A stretch of DNA of 64,000 nucleotides from Vibrio palustris (lineage in GTDB: Bacteria > Pseudomonadota > Gammaproteobacteria > Enterobacterales > Vibrionaceae), in the NCBI RefSeq assembly GCF_024346995.1, contig NZ_AP024887.1, positions 806,001-870,000 of the forward strand, in the 5' to 3' direction. A model generated the notes under the pieces. It worked only from the letters and a program-made list of their open reading frames with translations, was not told where the DNA came from and did not search any database. Shown one piece after another: positions 8,663 through 17,634 of this stretch. Numbering within the stretch: position 1 is the first letter of the stretch; every line of letters begins with the position of its first letter. Position numbers and translations under genes: made by a program.

Positions 8663-10648
8663 ATGACGCGGTTGTTTATAGCAGAGAAGCCAAGTTTAGG
8701 GCGTGCGATTGCCGATGCCTTACCGAAACCTCAGAAAAAAAATCAAGGGTGGATCACCTGCGGTAATGGGGACATCGTGACTTGGTGCATTGGGCATCTG
8801 TTAGAACAAATCGAACCTGATGGTTATGATGAGCGCTATAAAAAATGGAACCTTGCTGATCTTCCTATTATTCCCGACCAATGGCAGCTTAGGCCACGTA
8901 AAGCCGCCAGTAAACAGCTTACGGTTATCAAAAAGCTCGTTAAACAGGCTGATCATGTCGTCCATGCTGGCGATCCCGATAGAGAAGGGCAGTTACTTGT
9001 CGATGAAGTGATTGACTACTGTAAGCTTGCTAAGCGTAAAAAAGACACGGTTGAGCGCCTGTTGATCAGTGATTTAAACCTACCAGCAGTAAAAAATGCG
9101 TTAGGTAAGCTGCGCTCAAATCGTGAGTTTATTCCGTTATCAGTATCCGCTCTTGCTCGCTCACGCGCCGATTGGCTATATGGCATGAATATGTCGCGTG
9201 CCTATACGTTACTTGGACAGAAAGCTGGTTATCAAGGCGTGTTATCTGTCGGACGAGTACAAACACCCGTTCTAGGGCTTGTGGTACGCCGTGATGAAGA
9301 GATCGAGAACTTTGTGCCCAAAGATTATTTTACCGTTGATGCCTTGATCCCATATCAAGGCGAGCAAGGGATATTTGATATTCGAGCACGCTGGAAACCT
9401 AGTGAGGCTTGTCAGCCGTGGCAAGATGAAGAAGGGAGAGTGCTGAATCGTAAGTTGGCTGAAAATGTGGTGCAGCGTATTCAAGCACAACCCGCCACGG
9501 TGACCGAGTCCGAACAAAAGAAAACACGCCAAGCACCGCCATTGCCATATTCGTTATCTTCGCTACAAATTGACGCCGCCAAACGCTTTAATTTTAGTGC
9601 TCAGCAGGTATTAGATACTTGTCAGAGTCTTTATGAGAAACATAAGCTGATTACGTACCCACGTTCTGATAGTCGTTACCTGCCTAAAGGGCATTTAAGT
9701 GAAGTCGGCAAAGTGACTCAGGCTATCGCTAACAATGCTAAGGAGTTACAAACGGCAGTCAATGAGGCGGATTTATCGCTGCAATCGAAAGCTTGGAATG
9801 ATAAAAAGGTGGATGCTCACCACGCGATTATTCCGACACCAAAACAAGCAAGTAGTAACGGCTTATCAGGCAATGAAATGAAAATCTATCAGCTGATTGC
9901 ACGCCAATATCTTATGCAGTTTTATCCAGCAGCTGTCTATGCCGAAGCGAAATTAGTGTTCGATATTGCTGGTGGAGTGTTTATTGCCAAAGGTCGCCAG
10001 CTTATTTCTGCAGGCTGGAAAGTGCTGATGGGCAAGCAAGAAGAAGAAACAAGTGACATTGCGACAGTGCCAGCGCTGGATAAAGGCACGGTATTAACCT
10101 GCCGAGAGGGCGAGTTGACCGCACGTAAAACAGAGCCGCCACGCCCGTTTACAGAAGCGACACTGTTACAAGCTATGACGGGAATTGCGCGTTTTGTTGA
10201 AGATAAAGAGCTAAAGAAAATCCTTAAAGATACCGATGGTCTTGGCACGGAAGCAACGCGAGCAGGAATATTAGATACGTTATTCAAACGCCAATTATTG
10301 GCGCGGCAAGGCAAAACAATTGCGAGCACACCCGCGGGGCGCGGATTAGTCCATGCATTGCCAAGTGAAGCCACCTATCCAGACATGACCGCGCATTGGG
10401 AGCACCAACTGCAAGCCATGGTTGAGCGTGGGCAAGCCTATCAACCATTTATGCAGACACTACAACAGCGTATTGAACAGTTAATGCAGCAAGTAAAAAC
10501 AGGCCCAGTACCAGACTCATTACGCTCTTTACCTAAAGTTGAACGGCCTGCTTTTAAACGTCGTAACTCTCGTAAAGCCAGCGGTGCGAGTGCTTCAAAT
10601 CGCGCCAGCAAACGCAGTACGTCTAAAGGACGGCAACAGCCGCGTTAA
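8663..10648 (+). CDS. topB: DNA topoisomerase III
   Basis: A 661-residue type IA topoisomerase that decatenates DNA by single-strand passage. The N-terminal Toprim domain begins [13 protein letters not shown] and carries the acidic motif DPDREGQ (residues 104-110), which binds magnesium. The catalytic Tyr332 is in [12 protein letters not shown]. Other type IA motifs ([43 protein letters not shown]) are intact. The C-terminus is a basic tail rich in Arg, Lys and Ser instead of a zinc finger, as in E. coli TopB. The ATG is close behind the grxD terminator, and there is little recognisable promoter. Confidence 0.97.
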   Translation: MTRLFIAEKPSLGRAIADALPKPQKKNQGWITCGNGDIVTWCIGHLLEQIEPDGYDERYKKWNLADLPIIPDQWQLRPRKAASKQLTVIKKLVKQADHVVHAGDPDREGQLLVDEVIDYCKLAKRKKDTVERLLISDLNLPAVKNALGKLRSNREFIPLSVSALARSRADWLYGMNMSRAYTLLGQKAGYQGVLSVGRVQTPVLGLVVRRDEEIENFVPKDYFTVDALIPYQGEQGIFDIRARWKPSEACQPWQDEEGRVLNRKLAENVVQRIQAQPATVTESEQKKTRQAPPLPYSLSSLQIDAAKRFNFSAQQVLDTCQSLYEKHKLITYPRSDSRYLPKGHLSEVGKVTQAIANNAKELQTAVNEADLSLQSKAWNDKKVDAHHAIIPTPKQASSNGLSGNEMKIYQLIARQYLMQFYPAAVYAEAKLVFDIAGGVFIAKGRQLISAGWKVLMGKQEEETSDIATVPALDKGTVLTCREGELTARKTEPPRPFTEATLLQAMTGIARFVEDKELKKILKDTDGLGTEATRAGILDTLFKRQLLARQGKTIASTPAGRGLVHALPSEATYPDMTAHWEHQLQAMVERGQAYQPFMQTLQQRIEQLMQQVKTGPVPDSLRSLPKVERPAFKRRNSRKASGASASNRASKRSTSKGRQQPR

Positions 10649-10659
10649 TACATGCCATC

Positions 10660-10687
10660 GCCCCTCTCTAAAACACTAGAGTGGGGC
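10660..10687 (+). terminator. GC-rich hairpin after topB
   Basis: GCCCCTCTC and GAGTGGGGC can pair over nine positions with one mismatch and a 10-base loop. There is no T run afterwards, so it may stabilise the 3' end or work with Rho. Confidence 0.45.
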
Positions 10688-10763
10688 GCAATTAAGAGAC
10701 TTGCTTGGCGATTTATAAACGCCTGCCTAAGAATATAAAGGTAGCGTGTTGGTATGAGGGCGA

Positions 10764-11183
10764 TTAATCGCGAATCAACGCGTATTTGCCAGAGCCTAAC
10801 AACGCAATAACCATACCGGCAATCATATAAACAGCGATGTCTTCGGCGACCCAGCTGCCTACCTTGGTGAGACTAAAAAAGTGGTCGCTGTGCATCAATC
10901 CCATGACGACGACCCCTGTACCAACCACAAGTAACCCCGCGATACGTGAATAAACGCCCAGAATGAGCATGAGAGGAGCAACCACTTCGCCCAAATACAC
11001 CGCATACGCAAAGAAAGCAGGTAAGCCTAAATCCACAAATAGCCCTTCAATGAATCCAGTCCCGGTTTCTATTTTATGAATACCATGTAAGAGGAACAGA
11101 AAGCCGAAACCGACACGCAATATCAATTTGGCCATATCTGGGTGGTGTAACCATTTATTTACTTTTTCTATAAGAGCAAACAT
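10764..11183 (-). CDS. DoxX family membrane protein
   Basis: A 139-residue protein with four predicted membrane helices and the DoxX pattern: LILRVGFGFLFLLHGIHKIETG near the N-terminus, then YLGEVVAPLMLILG, a glycine-rich third helix and a last helix ending GSGKYALIRD. DoxX-type proteins are subunits of quinone-linked or redox membrane complexes; the substrate of this one is not predictable. It is a single gene, oriented against topB. There is an AAGGATTCCA-like ribosome site just upstream of the ATG. Confidence 0.88.
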   Translation of the reverse strand: MFALIEKVNKWLHHPDMAKLILRVGFGFLFLLHGIHKIETGTGFIEGLFVDLGLPAFFAYAVYLGEVVAPLMLILGVYSRIAGLLVVGTGVVVMGLMHSDHFFSLTKVGSWVAEDIAVYMIAGMVIALLGSGKYALIRD

Positions 11184-11558
11184 GATTGGAATCCTTCTCG
11201 TTAGTCAAAACAAATAGTTATAGTATGGCTAGCTTATCCATATCACTATAGTGTGGCGCTCTGTTATCACGGTTCACGTTAAGCGCGTTACCATGCCATT
11301 GGCTTATTACCCACATTAGAGTAAGTCAGCATAGAGCATAAGGGGCAGGCTTGTACCGTCACCATCGAATTTATCGACCAATATTATTGTTTTAAATCAA
11401 GACACTTTACTAAGAATTATGATTTTGTAGGCACGCGGTTCATACGAGCGAGAGACGAGGCTCGATTAGAAGAAATACCGAATAATGGACAGGTTGCGCC
11501 TTTCAATATTCGAAAGGCGGACTGAGCGTGAAGGCGTTGGCTGAAAGCAAGCGTGAAA
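11184..11558. other. Intergenic region between doxX and the HD-GYP gene
   Basis: A 375-bp gap holding the doxX promoter region and the 3' flank of the HD-GYP gene. A hairpin with 8-bp arms (CGCCTTTC/GAAAGGCG, 11497-11519) has no T run. I see no gene. Confidence 0.4.
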
Positions 11559-12962
11559 TTAGAGTAAAGGCGAGGTTTTAACTTCAGAATGCGCAAATAA
11601 TTCGTCGTCCACCGGTAATGCAGCAATGGTGCGTTTTAACGCTTCAAAGCAGTGTTTATCGATAGCGGTTCCAACATTCTCATGCATAATTGTCAGTGTT
11701 TTTTGTACGGGAACTGCCGCCCGATAGGGCCGCTCTGCGGTGATCGCATCAAAAATATCGGCGGTTGTGATAATGCGGGTTAATAGTGATAAGTCGTCTC
11801 CCGTCACGCCATTGGGATACCCCGTTCCATCGAGTTTCTCATGATGAGAAGCCGCAACATACGCAAAGCGCTCAAGCGGTGTGATCAATTTTAAGATATC
11901 GTAGGTGTAATTGGCATGCTTTTTCATTTCCTGCCATTCATCTGAAGTCAGTTGAGTCGGTTTATCTAAAATCGTATTACTGATGCCCAATTTGCCCAGA
12001 TCGTGTAAGCGCGCCGCTCGGCGCACCCAAACGCGGTCTTCTTCTAATAATCCAAGTTCTTTGGCAATCATATCACTGACGATACAAACTCTTTCACTGT
12101 GCCCAGCGGTAAACGGACTTTTCGCATCAATAATAGACCCAAATGCCGCAACAATACGGTCAAAATAATCGTCACTAATGTCGTAGTTCGCTTGTTCGGG
12201 CGCCATAGACAACACCTGTTCACTAATGCTTTTGGCTAATAACGGTTTATATACCCGTTCTTTTTTTAATAAAGTAATCGCAATCGACACTATGTCAGGA
12301 TCGAGCCACGTGCCAGCACGTTTACGTAATTCTTTAATCGTCGCTTTCATCCCTTTTGAGTGATGAAATACATCAATAATCTGTGAGGTAAGGGCAATAC
12401 GAGCGTACAGAGGAATATCTGAGCCACTGACACCATGAGGAGAGCCGCCACCGTTCCAATGCTCATCTAAATTGTAAATGCTGGTGGCGACATCTTCATT
12501 AAAGAGTAGCTCACGTGCAATATCGGCACCACGCGTGCAGCGGGTATGAATGACTTCATTCGCGTAAGTGGAACCATTTTTCAAAATATCTAAGGTGGTT
12601 TGAAAACGTTGATGCCAATGTTGATTACTACCGGCATTTTTCAGCACGAAACTAAGCGCGCCACTTAAACTGGTGTTCATGGTTTTAAAGCGATTTTTGA
12701 GTTGACGTTCATCCGCGCCGTATAACTGACAAATCCGCGCCGCATTACTGCTGCATCCCGTATCTTTAAGTAGAATAGTAAAAAACAAATCGTGTAGCTG
12801 GGCCTCGTTGAGCTGTAAGGCTTGCCCGATATGCATGCCGACCCAGCAACACCGCATGCAATGTTCAACTGGTTGGCCTTCCGTCATATCTAATGCGGTT
12901 GTTAACGAGAGTATCAACTCAGATTGGCTAATAGTTGTGGTTTTAGGTATATAATTTGTCAT
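11559..12962 (-). CDS. HD-GYP domain cyclic-di-GMP phosphodiesterase
   Basis: A 467-residue cytoplasmic protein predicted to hydrolyse the second messenger cyclic-di-GMP. The C-terminal half carries a complete HD-GYP domain: GHSERV, the HD pair in ARLHDLGKLG, the HHEKLDGTGYPNG signature (about residues 366-378) and TADIFDAITAERPYR. The N-terminal half looks like a second HD fold in which the catalytic HD pair is replaced (LLKDTGCSS), so it is probably regulatory. I chose the ATG at 12962, where MTNYIPKTT begins. Earlier in-frame ATGs at 13016 and 13094 lack good ribosome sites and add a non-conserved segment. Confidence 0.9.
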   Translation of the reverse strand: MTNYIPKTTTISQSELILSLTTALDMTEGQPVEHCMRCCWVGMHIGQALQLNEAQLHDLFFTILLKDTGCSSNAARICQLYGADERQLKNRFKTMNTSLSGALSFVLKNAGSNQHWHQRFQTTLDILKNGSTYANEVIHTRCTRGADIARELLFNEDVATSIYNLDEHWNGGGSPHGVSGSDIPLYARIALTSQIIDVFHHSKGMKATIKELRKRAGTWLDPDIVSIAITLLKKERVYKPLLAKSISEQVLSMAPEQANYDISDDYFDRIVAAFGSIIDAKSPFTAGHSERVCIVSDMIAKELGLLEEDRVWVRRAARLHDLGKLGISNTILDKPTQLTSDEWQEMKKHANYTYDILKLITPLERFAYVAASHHEKLDGTGYPNGVTGDDLSLLTRIITTADIFDAITAERPYRAAVPVQKTLTIMHENVGTAIDKHCFEALKRTIAALPVDDELFAHSEVKTSPLL

Positions 12963-13390
12963 GCGTACTCTACTGCTCGAAACATAATCTATGGTATGCC
13001 TAGTGCGGTACACCATTATTGAAAACTGCCTGGGTGACAGGCAGTGGTAAAGCTTGAGAAGTACACATGCATGATGACGCACTTGTGAAGGCATTACCTA
13101 ACGCGATATAGATGAAAAGTGATGGTGATGCTTGTGCCACTGGTGCGTAGCATAGGCTGACCACCGTTAAACGGCATCAGTATTGTTGATGCTTAAAAGT
13201 ATAAGAATAGAACATGAAAATGAATATAAAGCGAAGATCCATGATATTTTTACGTTTTTATCGGTTTGCATTTCCCCCTACCATGGACTTAAAAACGTAG
13301 AAAAGAGAGGGGAAGAAATGATTTATCGTTTTGTTTTTATACAAAAAGACCAGAAATGGTTATTTAATCCTCAAACAATCACTTAAGGGC
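12963..13390. other. Intergenic region upstream of tRNA-Ser
   Basis: A 430-bp gap with the HD-GYP promoter region and a perfect small hairpin at 13025-13045 (ACTGCCTG/CAGGCAGT). On the minus strand that hairpin is followed by TTTTC and could be a weak terminator or leader structure of the HD-GYP mRNA. A 67-codon frame at 13183-13386 has no clear ribosome site and no recognisable domain. Confidence 0.4.
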
Positions 13391-13419
13391 TTTACAGGGT
13401 TAGCCAGTCTAGCTATTAT
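13391..13419 (+). promoter_or_regulatory. Promoter of tRNA-Ser
   Basis: TTTACA (13391-13396) and TATTAT (13414-13419) are separated by 17 bases, a near-consensus sigma-70 promoter. Transcription would start near 13426, a few bases before the tRNA. Confidence 0.75.
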
Positions 13420-13432
13420 TCGTTCCAACAAA

Positions 13433-13523
13433 GGAGAGATGGCTGAGTGGTCGAAAGCACCGGTCTTGAAAACCGGCAACCGTTAATAGCGGTTCTAGGG
13501 TTCAAATCCCTATCTCTCCGCCA
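13433..13523 (+). tRNA. tRNA-Ser(UGA)
   Basis: A 91-base class II tRNA with an acceptor stem GGAGAGA/TCTCTCC, a long variable arm, the T-loop GGTTCAAATCC, discriminator G and an encoded CCA at 13521-13523. The anticodon loop CTTGAAA gives anticodon TGA (13467-13469), reading UCA serine codons. Its 3' end is the attachment site of the island that follows, and the island's left end restores the complete 3' sequence. Confidence 0.97.
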
Positions 13524-13528
13524 TATTC
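13498..13528 (+). repeat. attL: 31-bp direct repeat in the 3' end of tRNA-Ser
   Basis: The 31 bases from GGGTTCAAAT to CCATATTC, covering the T-arm, acceptor 3' strand and CCA, recur exactly at 25689-25719. This is the signature of site-specific integration by a tyrosine recombinase. Confidence 0.95.
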
Positions 13529-13557
13529 AAGCCCTTGATTTATCAAGGGCTTTTCTC
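13529..13557 (+). terminator. Terminator after tRNA-Ser, probably brought by the island
   Basis: AAGCCCTTGA and TCAAGGGCTT form a 10-bp stem followed by TTTTCTCGTTTT. It differs from the terminator beyond attR (25721-25752), which was presumably the original tRNA terminator, so the island seems to supply a replacement. Confidence 0.8.
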
Positions 13558-13575
13558 GTTTTAAAGCGAACAAAT

Positions 13576-13598
13576 GTCACCTAATACAAGTAGGTGAC
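13576..13598 (+). promoter_or_regulatory. Hairpin covering the ribosome binding site of the first integrase
   Basis: Perfect 8-bp arms GTCACCTA and TAGGTGAC with a 7-base loop. The 3' arm contains the AGGTG Shine-Dalgarno, and the ATG follows at 13603. It could sequester the ribosome site or bind a regulator. Confidence 0.6.
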
Positions 13599-13602
13599 AC
13601 AT

Positions 13603-14922
13603 ATGTATTTGATTAAATTGAGCAATAACGTGTTTTATACACGTATTTCCACTCCTGTTGCACTACAGACTTCTCTTGGTTATCCAATAGAGATTCGTCT
13701 ATCTCTTTTCACTAAATATCGTCGATTAGCGACCAAACGAAATGCTCAGCTTGCTAGCGCGATTCACACGCTACATGAACAAGCTTTAGCAGAAAACATC
13801 CCTTATACAGATTTTAAGATTAGCTTATCTAAAAAGGTGGCGGAGATTCGCCAACAGTTCTGCTCTAATCTTCCGCATGTAGACAACCCACAGTCAAAAT
13901 GTACGTCAATGAGTATGGAGACCCGAGCAATGCCTGCTCCTGCTCCTGCTCCTGAAGAAAGCCTAAGCAGTCCTTTGGTTGGAGCACAAGAACTTACCAC
14001 CGAGTTAAATAACTTTATTCGTAGTAAACGTCTAGAACAAGTAACGCCTTTGACTCTAACTCAATTAAATCAGCGGTGTACTAACTTCTTGAACTATCTA
14101 GCCAAACAGGAGATATGCTTATCTGCGAAAGCTGCCAACACTTACAGAGATCACTTAATTGAAAAAGGATTAAGTGCAAAGACAGTAAAATAATACATTG
14201 CAGCCAATAAGCAGTTCTTTGATTACTGTTAACGAATTGAACTCATTGAGAAAAATGTCTTCAAAGCTATTAAAGCACAGAAAAATCGTGGAACAAAAGC
14301 ATCACAGCAGCGAGACCGCTGGCAGTTAAAAGAGCTTCAAAAGTTATTTTCTAGCTCCGAATATCGTAAAAAAGACGCACAATTTAATTGGACAACCAAG
14401 ATACAGCTATACCACGGTTGCCGTCCTTCCGAAGTTTGCCAGTTAACGACCAGTGACATTCAAATGATTGAAGATGTCCCATGCATCACGGTTTCCGATT
14501 CTGACACTGAACAGCGGCTAAAAACATCCAATGCTTTCCGCACTATCCCTTTGTACAATCAATTGATAAAAGAGGGTTTTCTTGATTATGTGCAAGAGCG
14601 CCGAGAACAAAAACAGAAACAGCTTTTTGATTATAAGCCGCACGGAGAAAACAAAGATTGGTCATTTCGATACCGTACCAACCTCGGGAAACTGCAAACC
14701 ACAATGGGAATGAAGCCCAATGCTCGACCAACGGCTTACTCATTCCGACACACTTTTATCGATGAGTTAAAGATTGCTAATACACCTGAGCACATAGTGG
14801 CTGAGATTGTAGGTCATGCTCATCCCAATATCACCTTCGGACGATACGGAAAACAAGCGAATATTCAGCAATTAAATGAAGCAGTTAACAAGTTTCCATC
14901 AGTAGAGGTGATGTATGCGTAA
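13603..14922 (+). pseudogene. Tyrosine recombinase (integrase) interrupted by two in-frame stop codons
   Basis: One reading frame runs from the ATG at 13603 to the TAA at 14920 (about 439 codons) but is broken by TAA at 14191-14193 and TAA at 14230-14232. The first part holds the N-terminal arm and core-binding helices (SAKAANTYRDHLIEKGLSAKTVK). The rest holds the catalytic domain: Arg in HGCRPSEVCQL, the SFRHTF box, GHAHPNIT and the nucleophile Tyr in FGRYGK. Both stops would be cured by reading CAA (Gln), consistent with C-to-T changes. Lying next to the attachment site, it is the original integrase of the island. Confidence 0.88.
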
Positions 14923-15298
14923 ACTAGCAAACTTTGAGCTTAAAGCGATTCTAGACGCCATTGAGCATGCTGATTTTACAAATAACTATGACTTCTTCAA
15001 TCTGTTAACTTGTGGTATATCAATTGAACAGATTAGAGCAGTATATAGGCTCAAATCAGCTTTGCAGCGTGACTCTTCTAAAACGATCTTCGATTATCCC
15101 TTGTTTCTTGATCAAATTTACTCGAATGTTGAGTCCTTCTATTCAGTGAAAGAGGCTCTTGGATACGAAGTTGATACCCAAGAAATAGAGCGGGAAGATA
15201 AGCTTATATTTCTTATGCAATTTTTAGCTGAAAACAAAATGCAACTCAGTATAGACCGCCGTAATACACCGTACTCTATTGCAATAAATCTAGGCTAG
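14915..15298 (+). CDS. Unknown protein, 127 residues
   Basis: I do not recognise this protein. It is soluble, mostly helical in appearance and acidic (NYDFFNLLTCGISIEQIRAVYRLKSAL...), without signal peptide or membrane segment. The ATG overlaps the end of the integrase frame by 8 bases and follows a good AGAGGTG ribosome site, so it was probably translated with the integrase. It could be an excision or regulatory accessory, but nothing in the sequence proves that. It is followed closely by another small gene. Confidence 0.65.
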   Translation: MRKLANFELKAILDAIEHADFTNNYDFFNLLTCGISIEQIRAVYRLKSALQRDSSKTIFDYPLFLDQIYSNVESFYSVKEALGYEVDTQEIEREDKLIFLMQFLAENKMQLSIDRRNTPYSIAINLG

Positions 15299-15312
15299 GA
15301 AGGAGCTTTAGT

Positions 15313-15510
15313 ATGGAAGACATTCATAAACAATTAAGTGTCAGCAAATCATTTCTCAACGATACATTTGCCATGATACGTATTGCGAAAGATGGTGAAG
15401 TATGGGTGCAGTATTCAGATAAGCTTGATATACCCACTGGCATAAAAGCTATGCGTATTACCGCTAAAGTTCTAAGAGTTATAGCTACTGAGTCAACTAA
15501 CAACAACTGA
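15313..15510 (+). CDS. Unknown small protein, 65 residues
   Basis: A 65-residue protein of no recognised family, with a helical N-terminus and a beta-rich centre (AMIRIAKDGEVWVQYSD). It starts 14 bases after the preceding gene behind a strong GGAAGGAGC ribosome site, so the two probably form a pair with the broken integrase. A bidirectional terminator follows at 15531-15559. The good ribosome site is the main support that it is translated. Confidence 0.6.
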   Translation: MEDIHKQLSVSKSFLNDTFAMIRIAKDGEVWVQYSDKLDIPTGIKAMRITAKVLRVIATESTNNN

Positions 15511-15530
15511 CAAGGTTTTCAAACCCGAGA

Positions 15531-15559
15531 TAAAAGCGGCTTATAGCGAGCCGCTTTTA
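15531..15559. terminator. Bidirectional terminator between small island genes and dgt
   Basis: TAAAAGCGGCT and AGCCGCTTTTA form an 11-bp stem with a 7-base loop, with T-rich flanks on both strands. It ends the small-gene operon on the plus strand and the dGTPase gene on the minus strand. Confidence 0.85.
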
Positions 15560-15595
15560 AAAATAAGTTGAAGTTTTAGACGTTTGTTGGATTAA

Positions 15596-17062
15596 TTACT
15601 TAGATGCACTAAGATTTTGGTATTGTTCTAGAGCGAAACCATCAGTCATACCACTAATATAATCAATTACTAACCTGGAACGATGATAAATCTCAGTTAG
15701 CTTTTGGGCGTTTGAAGGGGTATCAGCGGCATAGAGATCAGATACTGCCGAAAAATAAGTGTTCTTATGTTTACTCGATAACTTATGGAATAAACGTGTT
15801 TCAATCGGATGACTTTTTAACCTGTTGCTTTGTGCTAGCGTCTTAAACTCCGAGAACGATAGTTTGATCAACGGAGAATAAATTTCCAACAGCCCAGATA
15901 TTACTGCATATCCCTTTAGCTCCAAGTTTTCAACTTCAGCATGATTAAATACATTTTCTATCGAGAGAAGCCTTAAAGTCTCGGTTGCAAGATTGTACTT
16001 ATCACACCCATCAAGCAAAGACTCATCAAAAGCCCCCGAAAAAACCAAACCATGGTTTTCAACATAACGGCTAGCTGCATAGTGTGCGAGATCATTAACT
16101 AAAGTCGTACGAAGTGTCAAAATATAGGCATGGTTACTATTAAATTTCTGCTCTCTAGCTTTTTCCATAGCTTTTCCAGAGATTTTTAATAAGTAACCCT
16201 CATCTACTAAAGAGTCGTCAACGCCATCTTTTCCTCGGAAAGATTCCCATATTCTTGCTATTTCATAATGGAGTTTATCTATTGATAGAATACCTTTATC
16301 GACGGCATCATCAACGTCGGCAATGCAGTAAGATATATCGTCAGCAGCCTCCATAATGTAAGTTAGTGGGAATCTTGCACCATCTTCAATCCCAAGGTTT
16401 TCTTGTATAGATTTGTACAATGTTTCTTCCGTCAGGTAAAAACCTGGCTTCTTTTTTCTGTATTTGAACTCATCATTAGCAGATGAAGGCTTATCTTCAT
16501 AAGCGGCTCTCGTATATTTTACCAAACAAGCCAATTGCGTATATGTAAGATTCAAAGCTTGTATTTGATGTAGTAGTCTAATCCCTTGGGCATTACCTTC
16601 AAAATTACAAAGATCTTTAATTAACTTCTGACAATCTGTTTCTTCACCAAAAGCATCTTGTATGGTTTTAGAGAGAAAGGACTTAGTCCATAAATTAATA
16701 GCCTCTTCGCCAAAATGACCAAATGGTGGATTACCAATATCATGTAGCAAACATGATACCTCTACAGCACTAACAAAACCTTCCGAATACTCTGAGAGGT
16801 CAAACCCCTGCTTACCAAGCTCTTTAAGAATAATTTTACTTATGTAGCGACCAACTTGCTGAACTTCTAGCGAATGCGTTAAACGACTTCGAACAGCTGC
16901 ATTAGATTCTAATGGGAAAACTTGCGTTTTCTGTTGTAAACGCCTTACGGCGGCAGAGTTGACTGCTCTGCCACGATCGCTTTCCATTTCTTCATTGAAA
17001 TCGCGATCTCCAATAGTGGAAGTTCGATATCTATCCGATTTTAGTTTTTCTTCATAGTTCAT
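15596..17062 (-). CDS. dgt: Deoxyguanosinetriphosphate triphosphohydrolase-like protein (dGTPase)
   Basis: A 488-residue HD-superfamily enzyme that would cut dGTP (or other dNTPs) to the nucleoside and tripolyphosphate. Motifs: SDRGRAVNSAAVRRLQQKTQVFP, His63 in RLTHSLEVQQVG, the metal-binding HD pair in LLHDIGNPPFGHFGEEAI (His107, Asp108), and a later Asp-rich helix EAADDISYCIADVDDA. Length and motifs fit type 1 dGTPases. The ATG at 17062 follows a GGAAAC ribosome site; a TTG six codons upstream is less likely. dGTPases are known anti-phage proteins that drain dNTPs during infection, and its place on an island fits that, but a housekeeping role is not excluded. Confidence 0.9.
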   Translation of the reverse strand: MNYEEKLKSDRYRTSTIGDRDFNEEMESDRGRAVNSAAVRRLQQKTQVFPLESNAAVRSRLTHSLEVQQVGRYISKIILKELGKQGFDLSEYSEGFVSAVEVSCLLHDIGNPPFGHFGEEAINLWTKSFLSKTIQDAFGEETDCQKLIKDLCNFEGNAQGIRLLHQIQALNLTYTQLACLVKYTRAAYEDKPSSANDEFKYRKKKPGFYLTEETLYKSIQENLGIEDGARFPLTYIMEAADDISYCIADVDDAVDKGILSIDKLHYEIARIWESFRGKDGVDDSLVDEGYLLKISGKAMEKAREQKFNSNHAYILTLRTTLVNDLAHYAASRYVENHGLVFSGAFDESLLDGCDKYNLATETLRLLSIENVFNHAEVENLELKGYAVISGLLEIYSPLIKLSFSEFKTLAQSNRLKSHPIETRLFHKLSSKHKNTYFSAVSDLYAADTPSNAQKLTEIYHRSRLVIDYISGMTDGFALEQYQNLSASK

Positions 17063-17587
17063 ATTGTTTCCAACTGACAATACAGTTTACAAAATACAGA
17101 CAATACCTACATATAACACGATAGTAAACTGATTACATAGTTAACCATTAGCTAAAATAGGTCAACAAATGGCAAGAGAAACACATCAAGCTTATTGAGC
17201 TAAACCACTTTGGGGATAAAAAACTAGTCCATACGCCATAATATCTAAACTTTGGCTCCTTCTGCGATAAGTGACTAAAGTTCACCAAGCATGTCTTTCA
17301 GTCCATTAAGCCAACCCCAATCGTCTTAGCATTTCAGAGATTGCTACTTTTCACAATCTTCCCCTACCAACCAATCCACTGGTTATTTTTTGACCGAACG
17401 GAGCATTTTTTTCAAAAAATTTTCTAGCTCAAAAGTCTCGATAAGCTCAATGCGTATAGGTTTGAAAAATAATTGCAAAATCGATATCGGTTGTTTCTTA
17501 TTATTGAAAACTCATATCAAAAGTAAATATTTTATTGTTAATTTTCAATTACTTACATCATTGGCGACTGTGGTTTTTAGCCGTAAC
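17063..17587. other. AT-rich intergenic region between dgt and the second integrase
   Basis: About 525 bp holding the divergent promoters of dgt and the integrase. Two short overlapping frames (17390-17605 and 17535-17798) lack ribosome sites and recognisable domains. I see no gene. Confidence 0.45.
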
Positions 17588-17628
17588 TTCCGTTTTGACG
17601 AATGACTTGCATTCGATAAAAAACGGAA
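17588..17628 (+). promoter_or_regulatory. Two-part hairpin covering the ribosome binding site of the second integrase
   Basis: The outer arms TTCCGTTTT and AAAACGGAA pair over 9 bp, and the inner arms CGAATG and CATTCG add 6 bp around a 5-base loop. The outer 3' arm contains the CGGAA Shine-Dalgarno, six bases before the ATG at 17635. The arrangement parallels those at 13576 and 18878. Confidence 0.6.
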
Positions 17629-17634
17629 AATATT

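Noticed and set aside
11497..11519. An integron attC-like site near the HD-GYP gene
   Set aside because: There is a small hairpin, but the flanking core sites and GTT-type recombination sequence of Vibrio attC sites are missing.
13183..13386. A 67-codon frame before tRNA-Ser
   Set aside because: No ribosome site, no recognisable domain, and it would run into the tRNA promoter.
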